This document shows, piece after piece, positions 33,510-40,166 of a DNA stretch of 40,166 nucleotides. A program made the position numbers and the translations under genes. The notes under the pieces were generated by a model. The model had not been told where the DNA came from, did no database searches, and saw only the letters and a list, made by a program, of their open reading frames with translations. The first letter of the stretch is position 1. The number at the start of each line of letters is the position of its first letter. The stretch is from Kroppenstedtia guangzhouensis (GTDB lineage: Bacteria > Bacillota > Bacilli > Thermoactinomycetales > DSM-45169), in NCBI RefSeq assembly GCF_014637345.1, contig NZ_BMEX01000019.1, positions 1-40,166 on the forward strand, in the 5' to 3' direction.

Positions 33510-34303
33510 CATTAAATGAGGATATCGGAGCAGGGGATTGGACCACCGAATGCTTGGTCGCGGAGACAGAACGAACCACAGGGATCTTTCTGGCAAAGGG
33601 AGATGGGGTGGTGGCGGGATTGCCGGTGGCGGAGGAGGTATTTCGCCAATTGGACCCGGACATCCGGTTGACCCGTGAAGTGGCGGAGGGAGATCGGGTT
33701 TCTTCCGGTACCGTCTGGGCCCGGGTGGAGGGAAGTACTCGCGCTCTGCTCACCGGGGAGCGGGTGGCACTCAATTTTCTGCAGCACTTGTCCGGAATCG
33801 CCACCGTCACCCGCCAGGTGGTGGAGGCTCTGGAAGGGTTGGACTGCCGGGTGCTGGATACCCGGAAAACGATGCCGGGGCTGAGGATGTTGGAGAAGTA
33901 CGCGGTCCGGACTGGGGGAGGGATTAATCACCGTTTGGGGCTCAGTCATGGGGTGATGATCAAGGATAACCATATCGCCGTGGCCGGAAGTTTGCGGAGA
34001 GCGGTGGAGAGGGTTCGCTCCCGGGTGGGCCACATGGTTCAGGTGGAGGTGGAGGCGGACACCCTGGAACAGGTGGCGGAAGCCGTCTCCCTCGATGTGG
34101 ATGGGATTCTGTTGGACAACATGGATCCGGAAAAACTGCGGCAGGCTGTGGCCATCGTGGACGGCCGGGTCTGGACGGAAGCCTCAGGTGGCATCACCCC
34201 TGAAACCGCGCGAAGGGTCGCTGAGACCGGAGTGGATGCCATCTCCCTGGGATGGCTGACCCATTCGGCTGAAGCCCTGGATATCAGCCTGGAGATTCAA
34301 TAA
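33473..34303 (+). CDS. nadC: Quinolinate phosphoribosyltransferase NadC
   Basis: 276 residues from TTG 33473 (GAGGGGGGAAT upstream). Typical segments are EDIGAGDWTTECLV, GERVALNFLQHLSGIAT, RVLDTRKTMPGLRMLEKYAVRTGGG, INHRLGLSHGVMIKDNHI and DGILLDNM, with TEASGGI near the end. These carry the Arg, Lys, Glu and Asp residues that bind quinolinate and PRPP. It converts quinolinate and PRPP to nicotinate mononucleotide. The start overlaps the nadB remnant, and nadA follows after six to fifteen bases in the same operon. No defect is visible despite the dead nadB. Confidence 0.95.
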   Translation: MNQLQLRALVREALNEDIGAGDWTTECLVAETERTTGIFLAKGDGVVAGLPVAEEVFRQLDPDIRLTREVAEGDRVSSGTVWARVEGSTRALLTGERVALNFLQHLSGIATVTRQVVEALEGLDCRVLDTRKTMPGLRMLEKYAVRTGGGINHRLGLSHGVMIKDNHIAVAGSLRRAVERVRSRVGHMVQVEVEADTLEQVAEAVSLDVDGILLDNMDPEKLRQAVAIVDGRVWTEASGGITPETARRVAETGVDAISLGWLTHSAEALDISLEIQ

Positions 34304-34318
34304 AGGAGGATGATGGAC

Positions 34319-35419
34319 ATGGAATTGTTGACAGCAAACTTTTCTGTCCTTCCGGAGAGATACCGCCACTTGTCCCACCGGGAAGTTGATGAGCGGATTC
34401 AACAGGCCCGGGACACCCTGGGTCCGGATTTGGTGATCATGGGTCACCATTATCAACGGGATGAGGTGTTCCGCTTTGCCGATTTTACCGGAGATTCCTT
34501 GGAGTTGGCCCGAATTGCCGAACAACAGAACAGAGTGCGCTATATCGTGTTCTGCGGCGTCCATTTCATGGCTGAAACCGCAGATATCCTGACCGGGGAT
34601 GGACAGACCGTGATCCTTCCGGATCACAGAGCCGGCTGTTCCATGGCGGACATGGCCGCCATCGATCAGCTTGAAGAGGCTTGGGAAGTGATGCAGCAAG
34701 AATTTGGGGATACGATCCTCCCCGTGACTTATGTCAATTCCTCCGCTGACATCAAAGCTTTTGTCGGACGCCGTGGCGGGACCACTTGCACTTCTTCCAA
34801 TGCGGAAAGTGTGTTGAAGTGGGCTTTTTCCCAGAAAAAGAGAATCCTGTTCCTTCCGGATCAACACCTGGGCCGGAACACTGCCTATTCAATGGGAGTG
34901 CCTTTGCAACAGATGGCCATCTGGGATCCAGTCCATGGACAGTGGGAGGAAGTGAAGGGACCGATGGAAGAGCTTCGTGTCCTGCTGTGGAAGGGATTCT
35001 GCTCTGTCCACACCAAGTTTACCCTTGAGCAGATTTACCAAGTGCGGGAGCGGGATCCGGAAATCCGGGTGATTGTCCATCCCGAGTGCACCTTTGATGT
35101 GGTTCAGGCCGCTGATGAAAATGGATCCACCAGCTATATCATCCAACGGATTGAACAGGCTTCTCCGGGAAGCAAATGGGCCGTGGGTACCGAGGTAAAC
35201 CTGGTGCAACGCCTCGCCCAAAACCATCCCGAACAGCAGATCCAACTCCTCAGTCGGACGATGTGTCCTTGTCTGACCATGAATCGGATCGACCGTCCCC
35301 ATCTTTTGTGGGTCTTGGAAAGCTTGCTGGAAGGTCATCCGGTCAACCAAGTGACTGTGGAACCCGAAACCTCATACTGGGCAAGGAAGGCATTGGATCG
35401 GATGTTGTCGGTTGTGTGA
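34319..35419 (+). CDS. nadA: Quinolinate synthase NadA
   Basis: 366 residues from ATG 34319, favoured over ATGs at 34310 and 34313 because AAGGAGG (34303-34309) then has proper spacing. The three cluster-ligand cysteines are in AGCSMADM (Cys107), WKGFCSVHTKF (Cys228) and RTMCPCL (Cys316). MGHHYQRDEV, NSSADIKAF, LFLPDQHLGRNTA and HPECTFDVV line the active site. It condenses iminoaspartate and dihydroxyacetone phosphate to quinolinate using a 4Fe-4S cluster, probably installed with the NifS-like desulfurase. It is intact, so iminoaspartate must come from something other than the neighbouring nadB if the pathway runs. Confidence 0.95.
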   Translation: MELLTANFSVLPERYRHLSHREVDERIQQARDTLGPDLVIMGHHYQRDEVFRFADFTGDSLELARIAEQQNRVRYIVFCGVHFMAETADILTGDGQTVILPDHRAGCSMADMAAIDQLEEAWEVMQQEFGDTILPVTYVNSSADIKAFVGRRGGTTCTSSNAESVLKWAFSQKKRILFLPDQHLGRNTAYSMGVPLQQMAIWDPVHGQWEEVKGPMEELRVLLWKGFCSVHTKFTLEQIYQVRERDPEIRVIVHPECTFDVVQAADENGSTSYIIQRIEQASPGSKWAVGTEVNLVQRLAQNHPEQQIQLLSRTMCPCLTMNRIDRPHLLWVLESLLEGHPVNQVTVEPETSYWARKALDRMLSVV

Positions 35420-35517
35420 ATTGAATGAAAAAATATGGACACTACAAAAATTTGGCTTCTTGTGTAACAATGGATTTGTTCAGCAATATTACCATTTCTA
35501 AAGAGAGGTATGATTAC

Positions 35518-36408
35518 ATGTTGCGTTTATCCCGTCTGTTGGCCATTTCTTTAACGATGGTCCTCCTGTTCACAGGTTGCCTGTCCCAAGGCCCTACAGC
35601 TGGGGAGGCTGAGGATACGGAGAAGAGTGAACCGCTGAAGAAGCTGACCACCCGGGAAGTGATTGCAAAAACACAGAAAGTGACAAACGAAGCAAAGGGA
35701 CTCACCTTCAAGACGGAGGGTAATCAGAAGATCCAATTGGAAGTGGCGGGTCAGACCCAAGGAATCGATCAAAAAATCAACATGGATGTCAAAATGACCA
35801 ACAACCCGGCTGCCATGCACTTTTCGGGCACAGTGGAAGGGGGCGGTCAGTCAGGCAAGTTGGAAGCCTACCAAGTGGGAGACGAAATCTATCAGCAATT
35901 GGACGGAACCTGGGTGAAAGGAAAAGGGGCCGACCTGAGCCAAGCATCCGGCGGTCAGGCGGAGGACCCTTCCAAGGCTCTGGAAATGCTGATGGAGATC
36001 CTCTCCAAGTTTAAGGGAGATAAAGACACTCCCTTCCAGATGGAGGAAACGGAAGATGAATATATCATCACATTGAAAGTAACCGATGAGCAAAAAGAGA
36101 TCAAGGAATTGATGATGAAACAACTCTCCGGTGCATTGGTCCCGGCGATGAAACAGGCGGGTGTAACCATCAACGAAACGGACATCAAGTTGAACTCCCT
36201 GGAGCAGGTCTATCATATCGACAAGAAAACCTTTGATCAGAAGAAAGTGGATCAGTCCATGGAATTGGAGCTTCCGATCCAAGAGGGTGGAATCTCCGGC
36301 TTAATCAAGGTGGAACAGTCCACGGCTACCACCATGACCGGCAAATTTGAAGGAACGATTGAAGTACCTCAAGAAGTGAAGGATCAAGCACGGGAAATCT
36401 CCATGTAA
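35518..36408 (+). CDS. DUF6612-like lipoprotein
   Basis: 296 residues from ATG 35518 (AGAGG upstream); the frame could start at 35425 but the first 31 codons lack a signal. The lipoprotein signal peptide is LLAISLTMVLLFTGC, with lipobox Cys21. The mature part (LTTREVIAKTQKVTNEAKGLTF, INMDVKMTNNPAAMHFSGTV, GDEIYQQLDGTWVKG, YHIDKKTFDQKKVDQSMELEL) has the half-barrel beta-strand pattern of LolA/LppX-like DUF6612 proteins common in Firmicutes. It is anchored on the outer face of the membrane and may bind a hydrophobic ligand. Function not established. It is monocistronic with a strong terminator. Confidence 0.82.
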   Translation: MLRLSRLLAISLTMVLLFTGCLSQGPTAGEAEDTEKSEPLKKLTTREVIAKTQKVTNEAKGLTFKTEGNQKIQLEVAGQTQGIDQKINMDVKMTNNPAAMHFSGTVEGGGQSGKLEAYQVGDEIYQQLDGTWVKGKGADLSQASGGQAEDPSKALEMLMEILSKFKGDKDTPFQMEETEDEYIITLKVTDEQKEIKELMMKQLSGALVPAMKQAGVTINETDIKLNSLEQVYHIDKKTFDQKKVDQSMELELPIQEGGISGLIKVEQSTATTMTGKFEGTIEVPQEVKDQAREISM

Positions 36409-36415
36409 CTTCTTT

Positions 36416-36460
36416 TACAACAAGTGAAGCGCCCTGAACTGGGGCGCTTCACTTGTTGTA
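36416..36460. terminator. Bidirectional terminator
   Basis: CAAGTGAAGCGCCC pairs perfectly with GGGCGCTTCACTTG around TGAACTG. It lies between the convergent lipoprotein and L,D-transpeptidase genes. Confidence 0.85.
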
Positions 36461-36463
36461 CTC

Positions 36464-37390
36464 TCATCGGACAATGTTTTGATGAATAAAGGCCGTTTGA
36501 CCGCTTTTCAGGCGAATCTGGATCCAGTTGCCTTCCTTTCCGGTTGCCTCCAGTTGCTTACCTCCGATCACCCGTTGCAGAACCTTTCCCGACATGGATG
36601 GGGCTTTTCTGATGTTGGCGAGACGGGCGGTCACTGTCACCTCTCCCTTGCGAGAAAGGACAGTGTTGCCCCCTTTCCGGGCCACAGACTGATGGATATA
36701 AGCGGTTTGCCCATCGGCCCGTTTCACCCGGTGCCAATCCCCGACGGTTCCGGTCAGAGTGAGTCGGGTTCCTTTTCCTGATTGCCCGACGACAGGAGCT
36801 GTCAGGGAGGGTTGGGAACGAAGGTTGGACTGGGTGGCTGTAACGGTCACCTGTCCGGAAACGGCATTTACCTTGGGACTTTGCCTTCCATCGTGAATTT
36901 TGACTAAAGTTCCCTCGGGAACCCGGTTGTATAGGTCGATCACATCCCGGTTTTTCATCCGAATACAACCGCTGGAGGCGTAGGTGCCGATGGAATCTGG
37001 CTGGTTGGTTCCATGGATTCCGTAGGTGCGACCCCGGTCTCCGTTCACTTGGATGCCGATCCATCGTTCTCCCAGGGGATTTTCTGACAATCCGCCGGCA
37101 ATCCCCTTCCATCCCGGTTTGATGAATTTCACCACAACTTTAAAGGTTCCCTCCGGAGTCAGACTCTGGGACCGACCTGTTGCCACAGAATAGGTTTTGA
37201 TGGTCCTTCCATCTTGATGCAAAGTGAGTCGGTTCGTCGCTTTATTTACCTCGATCCAGGGTCGGGTGGAGGCAGCTGCATCCGTGACGGGAACAGCTGC
37301 ACCCAAAAACAGGGCCGCCGTCAGAAATACAGAGAGGCCCGAAGTTCCCCATGATCTCCACTTATTTATTCCGGTTCTCCTCCTTCTCAT
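36464..37390 (-). CDS. L,D-transpeptidase (YkuD) with two SH3b domains
   Basis: 308 residues. Signal peptide (about 1-39, ending TDAAA), YkuD catalytic domain (about 45-165) with the substrate strand WIEVNKATNRLTLHQDG, catalytic His in YGIHGTNQPDSIGTYA and catalytic Cys in SSGCIRMKNRDV, then two bacterial SH3 domains (about 178-236 and 250-308: NLRSQPSLTAPVVGQSG and NIRKAPSMSGKVLQRV). It is exported and would form 3-3 crosslinks in peptidoglycan or attach proteins to it, the SH3b domains binding the wall. The start is at 37390. It is monocistronic and convergent with the lipoprotein gene. Confidence 0.92.
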   Translation of the reverse strand: MRRRRTGINKWRSWGTSGLSVFLTAALFLGAAVPVTDAAASTRPWIEVNKATNRLTLHQDGRTIKTYSVATGRSQSLTPEGTFKVVVKFIKPGWKGIAGGLSENPLGERWIGIQVNGDRGRTYGIHGTNQPDSIGTYASSGCIRMKNRDVIDLYNRVPEGTLVKIHDGRQSPKVNAVSGQVTVTATQSNLRSQPSLTAPVVGQSGKGTRLTLTGTVGDWHRVKRADGQTAYIHQSVARKGGNTVLSRKGEVTVTARLANIRKAPSMSGKVLQRVIGGKQLEATGKEGNWIQIRLKSGQTAFIHQNIVR

Positions 37391-37796
37391 ATAAAAGTGG
37401 CGGATTCCTTGACGGATCCGTCACTGGATTTGGTTTTTTGTTCTCTAATCATCATATAAAGGAAACAGCCACTAAGACAGATGGATTTGGAGTGAAAAAA
37501 GGTTGTTTTTCAGGGAAAAACCCTTCCTTTTCTCTTCGCACGGCTTCCCCCGCTCGAAGGCTTCGGTTTACTCTTTCAAAAAAGAAAACCCCTGAGTTGA
37601 CGCGGGGCTCAAGGTTTCAGGGAGTTGATGGTAAAGAGGTGAGCGAATTATATTGAAAGGCTTAGCCGGAAGGATCTAATCTGCTTTTTTGCAGGAAAAA
37701 TACGAACGGAAGGAAAGGATTTTTCCTTTGAGCATCAAAGATTTAAGAGATAGGCAACTATCAAATGGGATGACTTCGAAGATTGTGGAGGAATTA
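37391..37796 (+). other. Long leader region before the pil operon
   Basis: 406 bases without a gene I can support. CCCTGA (about 37590) pairs with TCAGGG (about 37617), enclosing TTGA/TCAA around CGCGGGGC, and CTGC/GCAG (about 37682-37696) encloses a T-run. I looked for a c-di-GMP riboswitch core, which would suit a pilus operon, and did not find a convincing one. Divergent promoters for the transpeptidase and pilM should lie here but are not clear. Confidence 0.4.
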
Positions 37797-38807
37797 GTGA
37801 TCATGCCCCTGTTTCCACGTTTTTCTCTGGGAATGGAAATGAATGATTCCCTGTTTAAATTGGTGGAGATGAAAAAGGGCCTGCGTCGGACACGGCTGAC
37901 TCAATATGTGGTTCATCCGCTGTTGCCGGTTTGGCAGGAAGAGCGGACTGCGGTGGACCGTGAAGAGTTGATTCAGTCGATTCGGGATGCCCTTTTGGGT
38001 CGACGTTTCCGAACCCGACGGGTTCATCTCACTCTCAGCAACCGTCATGTGATCACCGGGGTATGGAACATCCCTGAAATGCGTCCTTCCCGGGTGCGGC
38101 GGTGGATTGAAAAGAAAGTTCTTCCGGAGTGGGATCTCCCCTATGACGATCCTCACTTCGATTATCAGCCGATCGGCCATGTCTGGCAGGAAGGGGATCA
38201 CCAAGCAGTGGTGGTGGCGGTCACCTCGCGTTCCCATGTGGAGCAGATGGTGGAGCTGATCGGCTGTTGCGGTTTGGAACCGGTCTCCATCGACCTGGCG
38301 GCCCACAGTTTGCAACGGTGGGTCCATTTTTCCGACGATGGATCCTTGCCCCGTCTGGTCACCCTCCAAGTGTCCAGGGAAGGGGTGGAGGTGAATCTGT
38401 TCCATCATGGAGTGCTTCAGGGAGGAATCTATCTGTCCCTCGGGATGGATTCTTTTGCAAGGGAAGGGGTCCAGCCCGGGGTGGACCCGCTTTCTCCGGT
38501 ATTGTCAGACCCAGATCCTATCGCGGCTTATGGTCATGCACTCCTGGAAGCACTGAGAAAGGAGGGTCCGGATTGGCTGAGAAGGGAACTGTGGAAACCG
38601 GGTCGGGTATGGGTTCTGACGGGAACGGGGATCGATCTGAACCAACTGCTCCGCTGGATGAAGAACAGGGAGACTCCCCAGGTACAGCTGGGGATCGGTC
38701 CCCGGGAAATCATGGACGAGGAGATGAGCCTTCATTCCTCCCCCTGGCTGGAGACCGCTTTGTCCATCCCCTTGGGGGCGGCATTGAACGGAGTATACGA
38801 CGAATGA
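37797..38807 (+). CDS. pilM: Type IV pilus assembly protein PilM
   Basis: 336 residues from GTG 37797 (GGAGG five bases upstream); ATG 37803 is the alternative, and the longer frame to 37689 is unsupported. It is an actin-like ATPase-fold cytosolic protein of the PilM/FtsA type: FSLGMEMNDSLFKLVEMKKG at the start, RVHLTLSNRHVITGVWNIPEM, VVVAVTSRSHVEQMVELIGCCGLEPVSIDL in the middle and WVLTGTGIDLNQL near the end. PilM binds the cytoplasmic tail of PilN and links the motor to the inner-membrane platform. The stop overlaps the pilN start by four bases (ATGA). Confidence 0.85.
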   Translation: MIMPLFPRFSLGMEMNDSLFKLVEMKKGLRRTRLTQYVVHPLLPVWQEERTAVDREELIQSIRDALLGRRFRTRRVHLTLSNRHVITGVWNIPEMRPSRVRRWIEKKVLPEWDLPYDDPHFDYQPIGHVWQEGDHQAVVVAVTSRSHVEQMVELIGCCGLEPVSIDLAAHSLQRWVHFSDDGSLPRLVTLQVSREGVEVNLFHHGVLQGGIYLSLGMDSFAREGVQPGVDPLSPVLSDPDPIAAYGHALLEALRKEGPDWLRRELWKPGRVWVLTGTGIDLNQLLRWMKNRETPQVQLGIGPREIMDEEMSLHSSPWLETALSIPLGAALNGVYDE

Positions 38808-39448
38808 ACCTGATGCCGCCGGTTCCGGCGGGAAGACGTTATTTCCGTTTGGGATTAACGCTCATCCTGCTCTGGTTGGCCCACTTTGCATTTTTCATGG
38901 GTTGGTATTTTAATGAACAGTACTTGAAAGCCATCGGAATGGAAGAAACTCACCGGGCCCGGATGAAGGCATTTCGGGAAGATCGGGAGAAGGTAGACTC
39001 CCACCGGAGATTTATGAAGCGTTTCGGCCCGGAAGTCAGATACCGGGAATCGGTGGAGGAATTGGAGAAAAACCGGATTTTGTGGGCGGACGGTTTGCGA
39101 TTGGTCAACGATCACCTTCCCGCCGGCGTCGAGCTTTTCCATGCAGAAGCTGACGGACGGCGGATGGACGGGTGGGCGGTGTTCCCATCCCTGTCAGAAG
39201 CGGCGGCTTTTCTGGAAGCCCTGAAAGGAGAGGAACGGGCGGAGCAGGTCTCCCTGGACTGTCTGGGCAAAAACTGTGCCGGAGATGCTGCGCCGAAGAA
39301 AGTGGATCAAGGGGAGCAAATCCTGCACTTCCACTTTTTCCTGAAAGTGCAATCGGGTACAGAGGATTCCGGGCAGAGTGAGACAACGGGGACGGAGAAT
39401 CCAGCCCATCTCTCCCCGCAGTCGGAGGTGGATGACGATGTGGAATAG
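38804..39448 (+). CDS. pilN: Type IV pilus assembly protein PilN
   Basis: 214 residues from ATG 38804. The short cytoplasmic N-terminus starts MNLMPPVPAGRR, containing the NL-(M/L)P motif that PilN uses to bind PilM, followed by one membrane helix (about 17-37, LTLILLWLAHFAFFMGWYF), a coiled coil (about 40-95) and a ferredoxin-like periplasmic-side domain (ILWADGLRLVNDHLPAGVELF; GWAVFPSLSEAAAFLEALKG). It pairs with PilO. The gene overlaps pilM by 4 bases and pilO by 11. Confidence 0.85.
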   Translation: MNLMPPVPAGRRYFRLGLTLILLWLAHFAFFMGWYFNEQYLKAIGMEETHRARMKAFREDREKVDSHRRFMKRFGPEVRYRESVEELEKNRILWADGLRLVNDHLPAGVELFHAEADGRRMDGWAVFPSLSEAAAFLEALKGEERAEQVSLDCLGKNCAGDAAPKKVDQGEQILHFHFFLKVQSGTEDSGQSETTGTENPAHLSPQSEVDDDVE

Positions 39449-40091
39449 AAAACCGAAACCGATGCGTCCCATCGGCCATTGGAAAAACGGCAAAACCCTC
39501 TTTGGGATCTGGGCAGGAGGCACCTTTTTGATCTTATCCGCCTCCCTGGCGGCTCTGTATCCGATTCAACACCGGATCCAAGAGATCCGGCAGGAACAAG
39601 CGCAAGCGCAAACCCATCGACAACAGAACCGGGAAATCCTCCGACCCGGGTTTCAATCACCGACGGAGCCCACTTCGGAGGAGTTAGTTTCCCTTCAGGA
39701 TAAAGTTCCGGTCACGGCGGAGCCGGGCCGTCTCCTGACATCCCTGCAACAGGCGGTGCAGAGTTCGGGTGCCCAGTGGGAGGAACTGCGCACCGCAGAG
39801 AAAGCCTCGGAGCTTGCGAAGATGGATGAGGAGAAAAACAAGGAGAGAAGGGAGAGCGATGATGAGGAAGCGAAAAAGGAACCCGGACCCTTTCCCAAAC
39901 CGGCCGACGGTTCCCGACTCCATCCCCGCTGGGCCGATCTATACATTCGGGGAACGGAGGAGCAACTCCTCACTCTGTTCGGCAACTTGCACCAGATGAA
40001 ACGACTCGTCTCCGTCCAAGGTTGGGAGTATGTCGGAGACCAGGAAAAAAAGCCCGGCCGGATGGTCTTGACCCCGTCAAGTAGACAATGA
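39438..40091 (+). CDS. pilO: PilO-like protein, C-terminus replaced by an IS end
   Basis: 217 residues from ATG 39438 (GGAGGTG upstream). One membrane helix (about 21-42, GIWAGGTFLILSASLAALYP), a coiled coil rich in Gln (about 45-70), then a ferredoxin-like domain (LVSLQDKVPVTAEPGRLLTSLQQAVQSSG; LYIRGTEEQLLTLFGNLHQMKRLVSV) interrupted by an acidic/basic low-complexity stretch (about 128-155). The last residues, from about VLTPSSRQ, are encoded by the terminal repeat of an IS3-family element starting near 40063. The native end of PilO is therefore cut off by perhaps 10-30 residues. It would partner PilN in the pilus alignment complex; whether it still works is unknown. Confidence 0.8.
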   Translation: MWNRKPKPMRPIGHWKNGKTLFGIWAGGTFLILSASLAALYPIQHRIQEIRQEQAQAQTHRQQNREILRPGFQSPTEPTSEELVSLQDKVPVTAEPGRLLTSLQQAVQSSGAQWEELRTAEKASELAKMDEEKNKERRESDDEEAKKEPGPFPKPADGSRLHPRWADLYIRGTEEQLLTLFGNLHQMKRLVSVQGWEYVGDQEKKPGRMVLTPSSRQ

Positions 40092-40166
40092 AAAAAAGAA
40101 CGGTTATGCGGCGACTTTTTCCCGATGCTCTACAGGGGAAAGGTCGCCCAATTTTTTCTGGAAACG
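40063..40166 (-). mobile_element. IS3-family (IS150 group-like) element, partial at window edge
   Basis: The terminal sequence beginning TGGTCTTGACCCC and continuing GTCAAGTAGACA (40063-40087) resembles the terminal inverted repeats of IS150-group elements, which start TG and contain TGACCCC...CAAGTAGACA. The transposase C-terminus follows on the minus strand 18 bases inside. The rest of the element lies beyond the window. It is inserted in the 3' end of pilO. Confidence 0.75.
40105..40166 (-). CDS. IS3-family transposase OrfB, C-terminal end only
   Basis: On the minus strand the last codons read RFQKKLGDLSPVEHREKVAA followed by TAA at 40107-40105. This is the characteristic end of IS3-family DDE transposases (family pattern: KR(F/I)Q-KLG-LSP-EYR). 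Only about 20 residues are inside the window. Its stop is 13 bases from the pilO stop, consistent with the IS end lying at about 40063. Confidence 0.85.

Noticed and set aside
37391-37796. Cyclic-di-GMP riboswitch before pilM
   Set aside because: The conserved GEMM core could not be found; the hairpins present do not fit the known consensus.
38267-38803. In-frame extension of pilN into pilM
   Set aside because: Composition is Gly/Arg-rich shadow translation of pilM; the ATG at 38804 in the ATGA overlap with the PilM-binding N-terminus is the natural start.

Overview
The window reads as chromosomal DNA of a spore-former-type Firmicute in the order Bacillales. Signs of this are strong AGGAGG-type ribosome binding sites, CCA-encoding tRNAs downstream of an rRNA operon, and LiaFSR, YugN, PepV, MnmA and nifS-nadBCA in Bacillus-like arrangements. 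Overall gene content and a moderately high GC look compatible with Thermoactinomycetaceae (Kroppenstedtia/Desmospora-like), but that family assignment is an inference. Start codons are often TTG.

Layout. 1-2200: the end of a 5S rRNA, then a minus-strand HesB/IscA-like gene with an in-frame UGA at the Sec/Cys site and a good SECIS-like hairpin, then ten tRNA genes (Ser, Phe, Thr, Trp, Cys, Leu, Arg, Gly, Leu, Arg). The Leu-Arg pair is duplicated and a yugN-like gene lies antisense inside the array. 2200-7650: an accessory patch holding a two-gene cassette (SF1 helicase plus a small protein sharing its C-terminal motif), a group II intron fragment and a frameshifted poly-gamma-glutamate hydrolase gene. 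7867-11693: a membrane-anchored GH18-like protein and a divergent Vpr-like secreted subtilase. 11786-14312: the liaF-liaS-liaR cell-envelope stress system. 14495-16919: mnmA and a divergent TPR protein. 17002-17636: a small unknown protein and a CstR-like repressor. 18133-23372: an OmpR-type two-component system followed by a large MMPL/RND exporter, with 11-bp direct repeats in its promoter region. 23596-25201: DUF47-Pit phosphate transport. 25296-31393: a zinc phospholipase C-like protein, PepV dipeptidase, MOSC protein, Nudix hydrolase, AI-2E family permease and a Pro/Glu-rich secreted protein. 31545-35419: the NAD locus nifS / nadB-nadC-nadA, in which nadB is clearly dead. 35518-37390: a DUF6612-like lipoprotein and an L,D-transpeptidase. 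37797-40091: pilM-pilN-pilO, with an IS3-family element entering at the end of pilO.

Main points of interest: (1) the putative HesB-like selenoprotein, which conventional gene calling would truncate to a 61-residue fragment; (2) the uncharacterised helicase/small-protein cassette beside the tRNA array; (3) a broken nadB next to intact nadC and nadA; (4) IS interruption of the type IV pilus operon; (5) unexplained RNA-like structure upstream of pepV. All calls come from reading the sequence; no database search was run.
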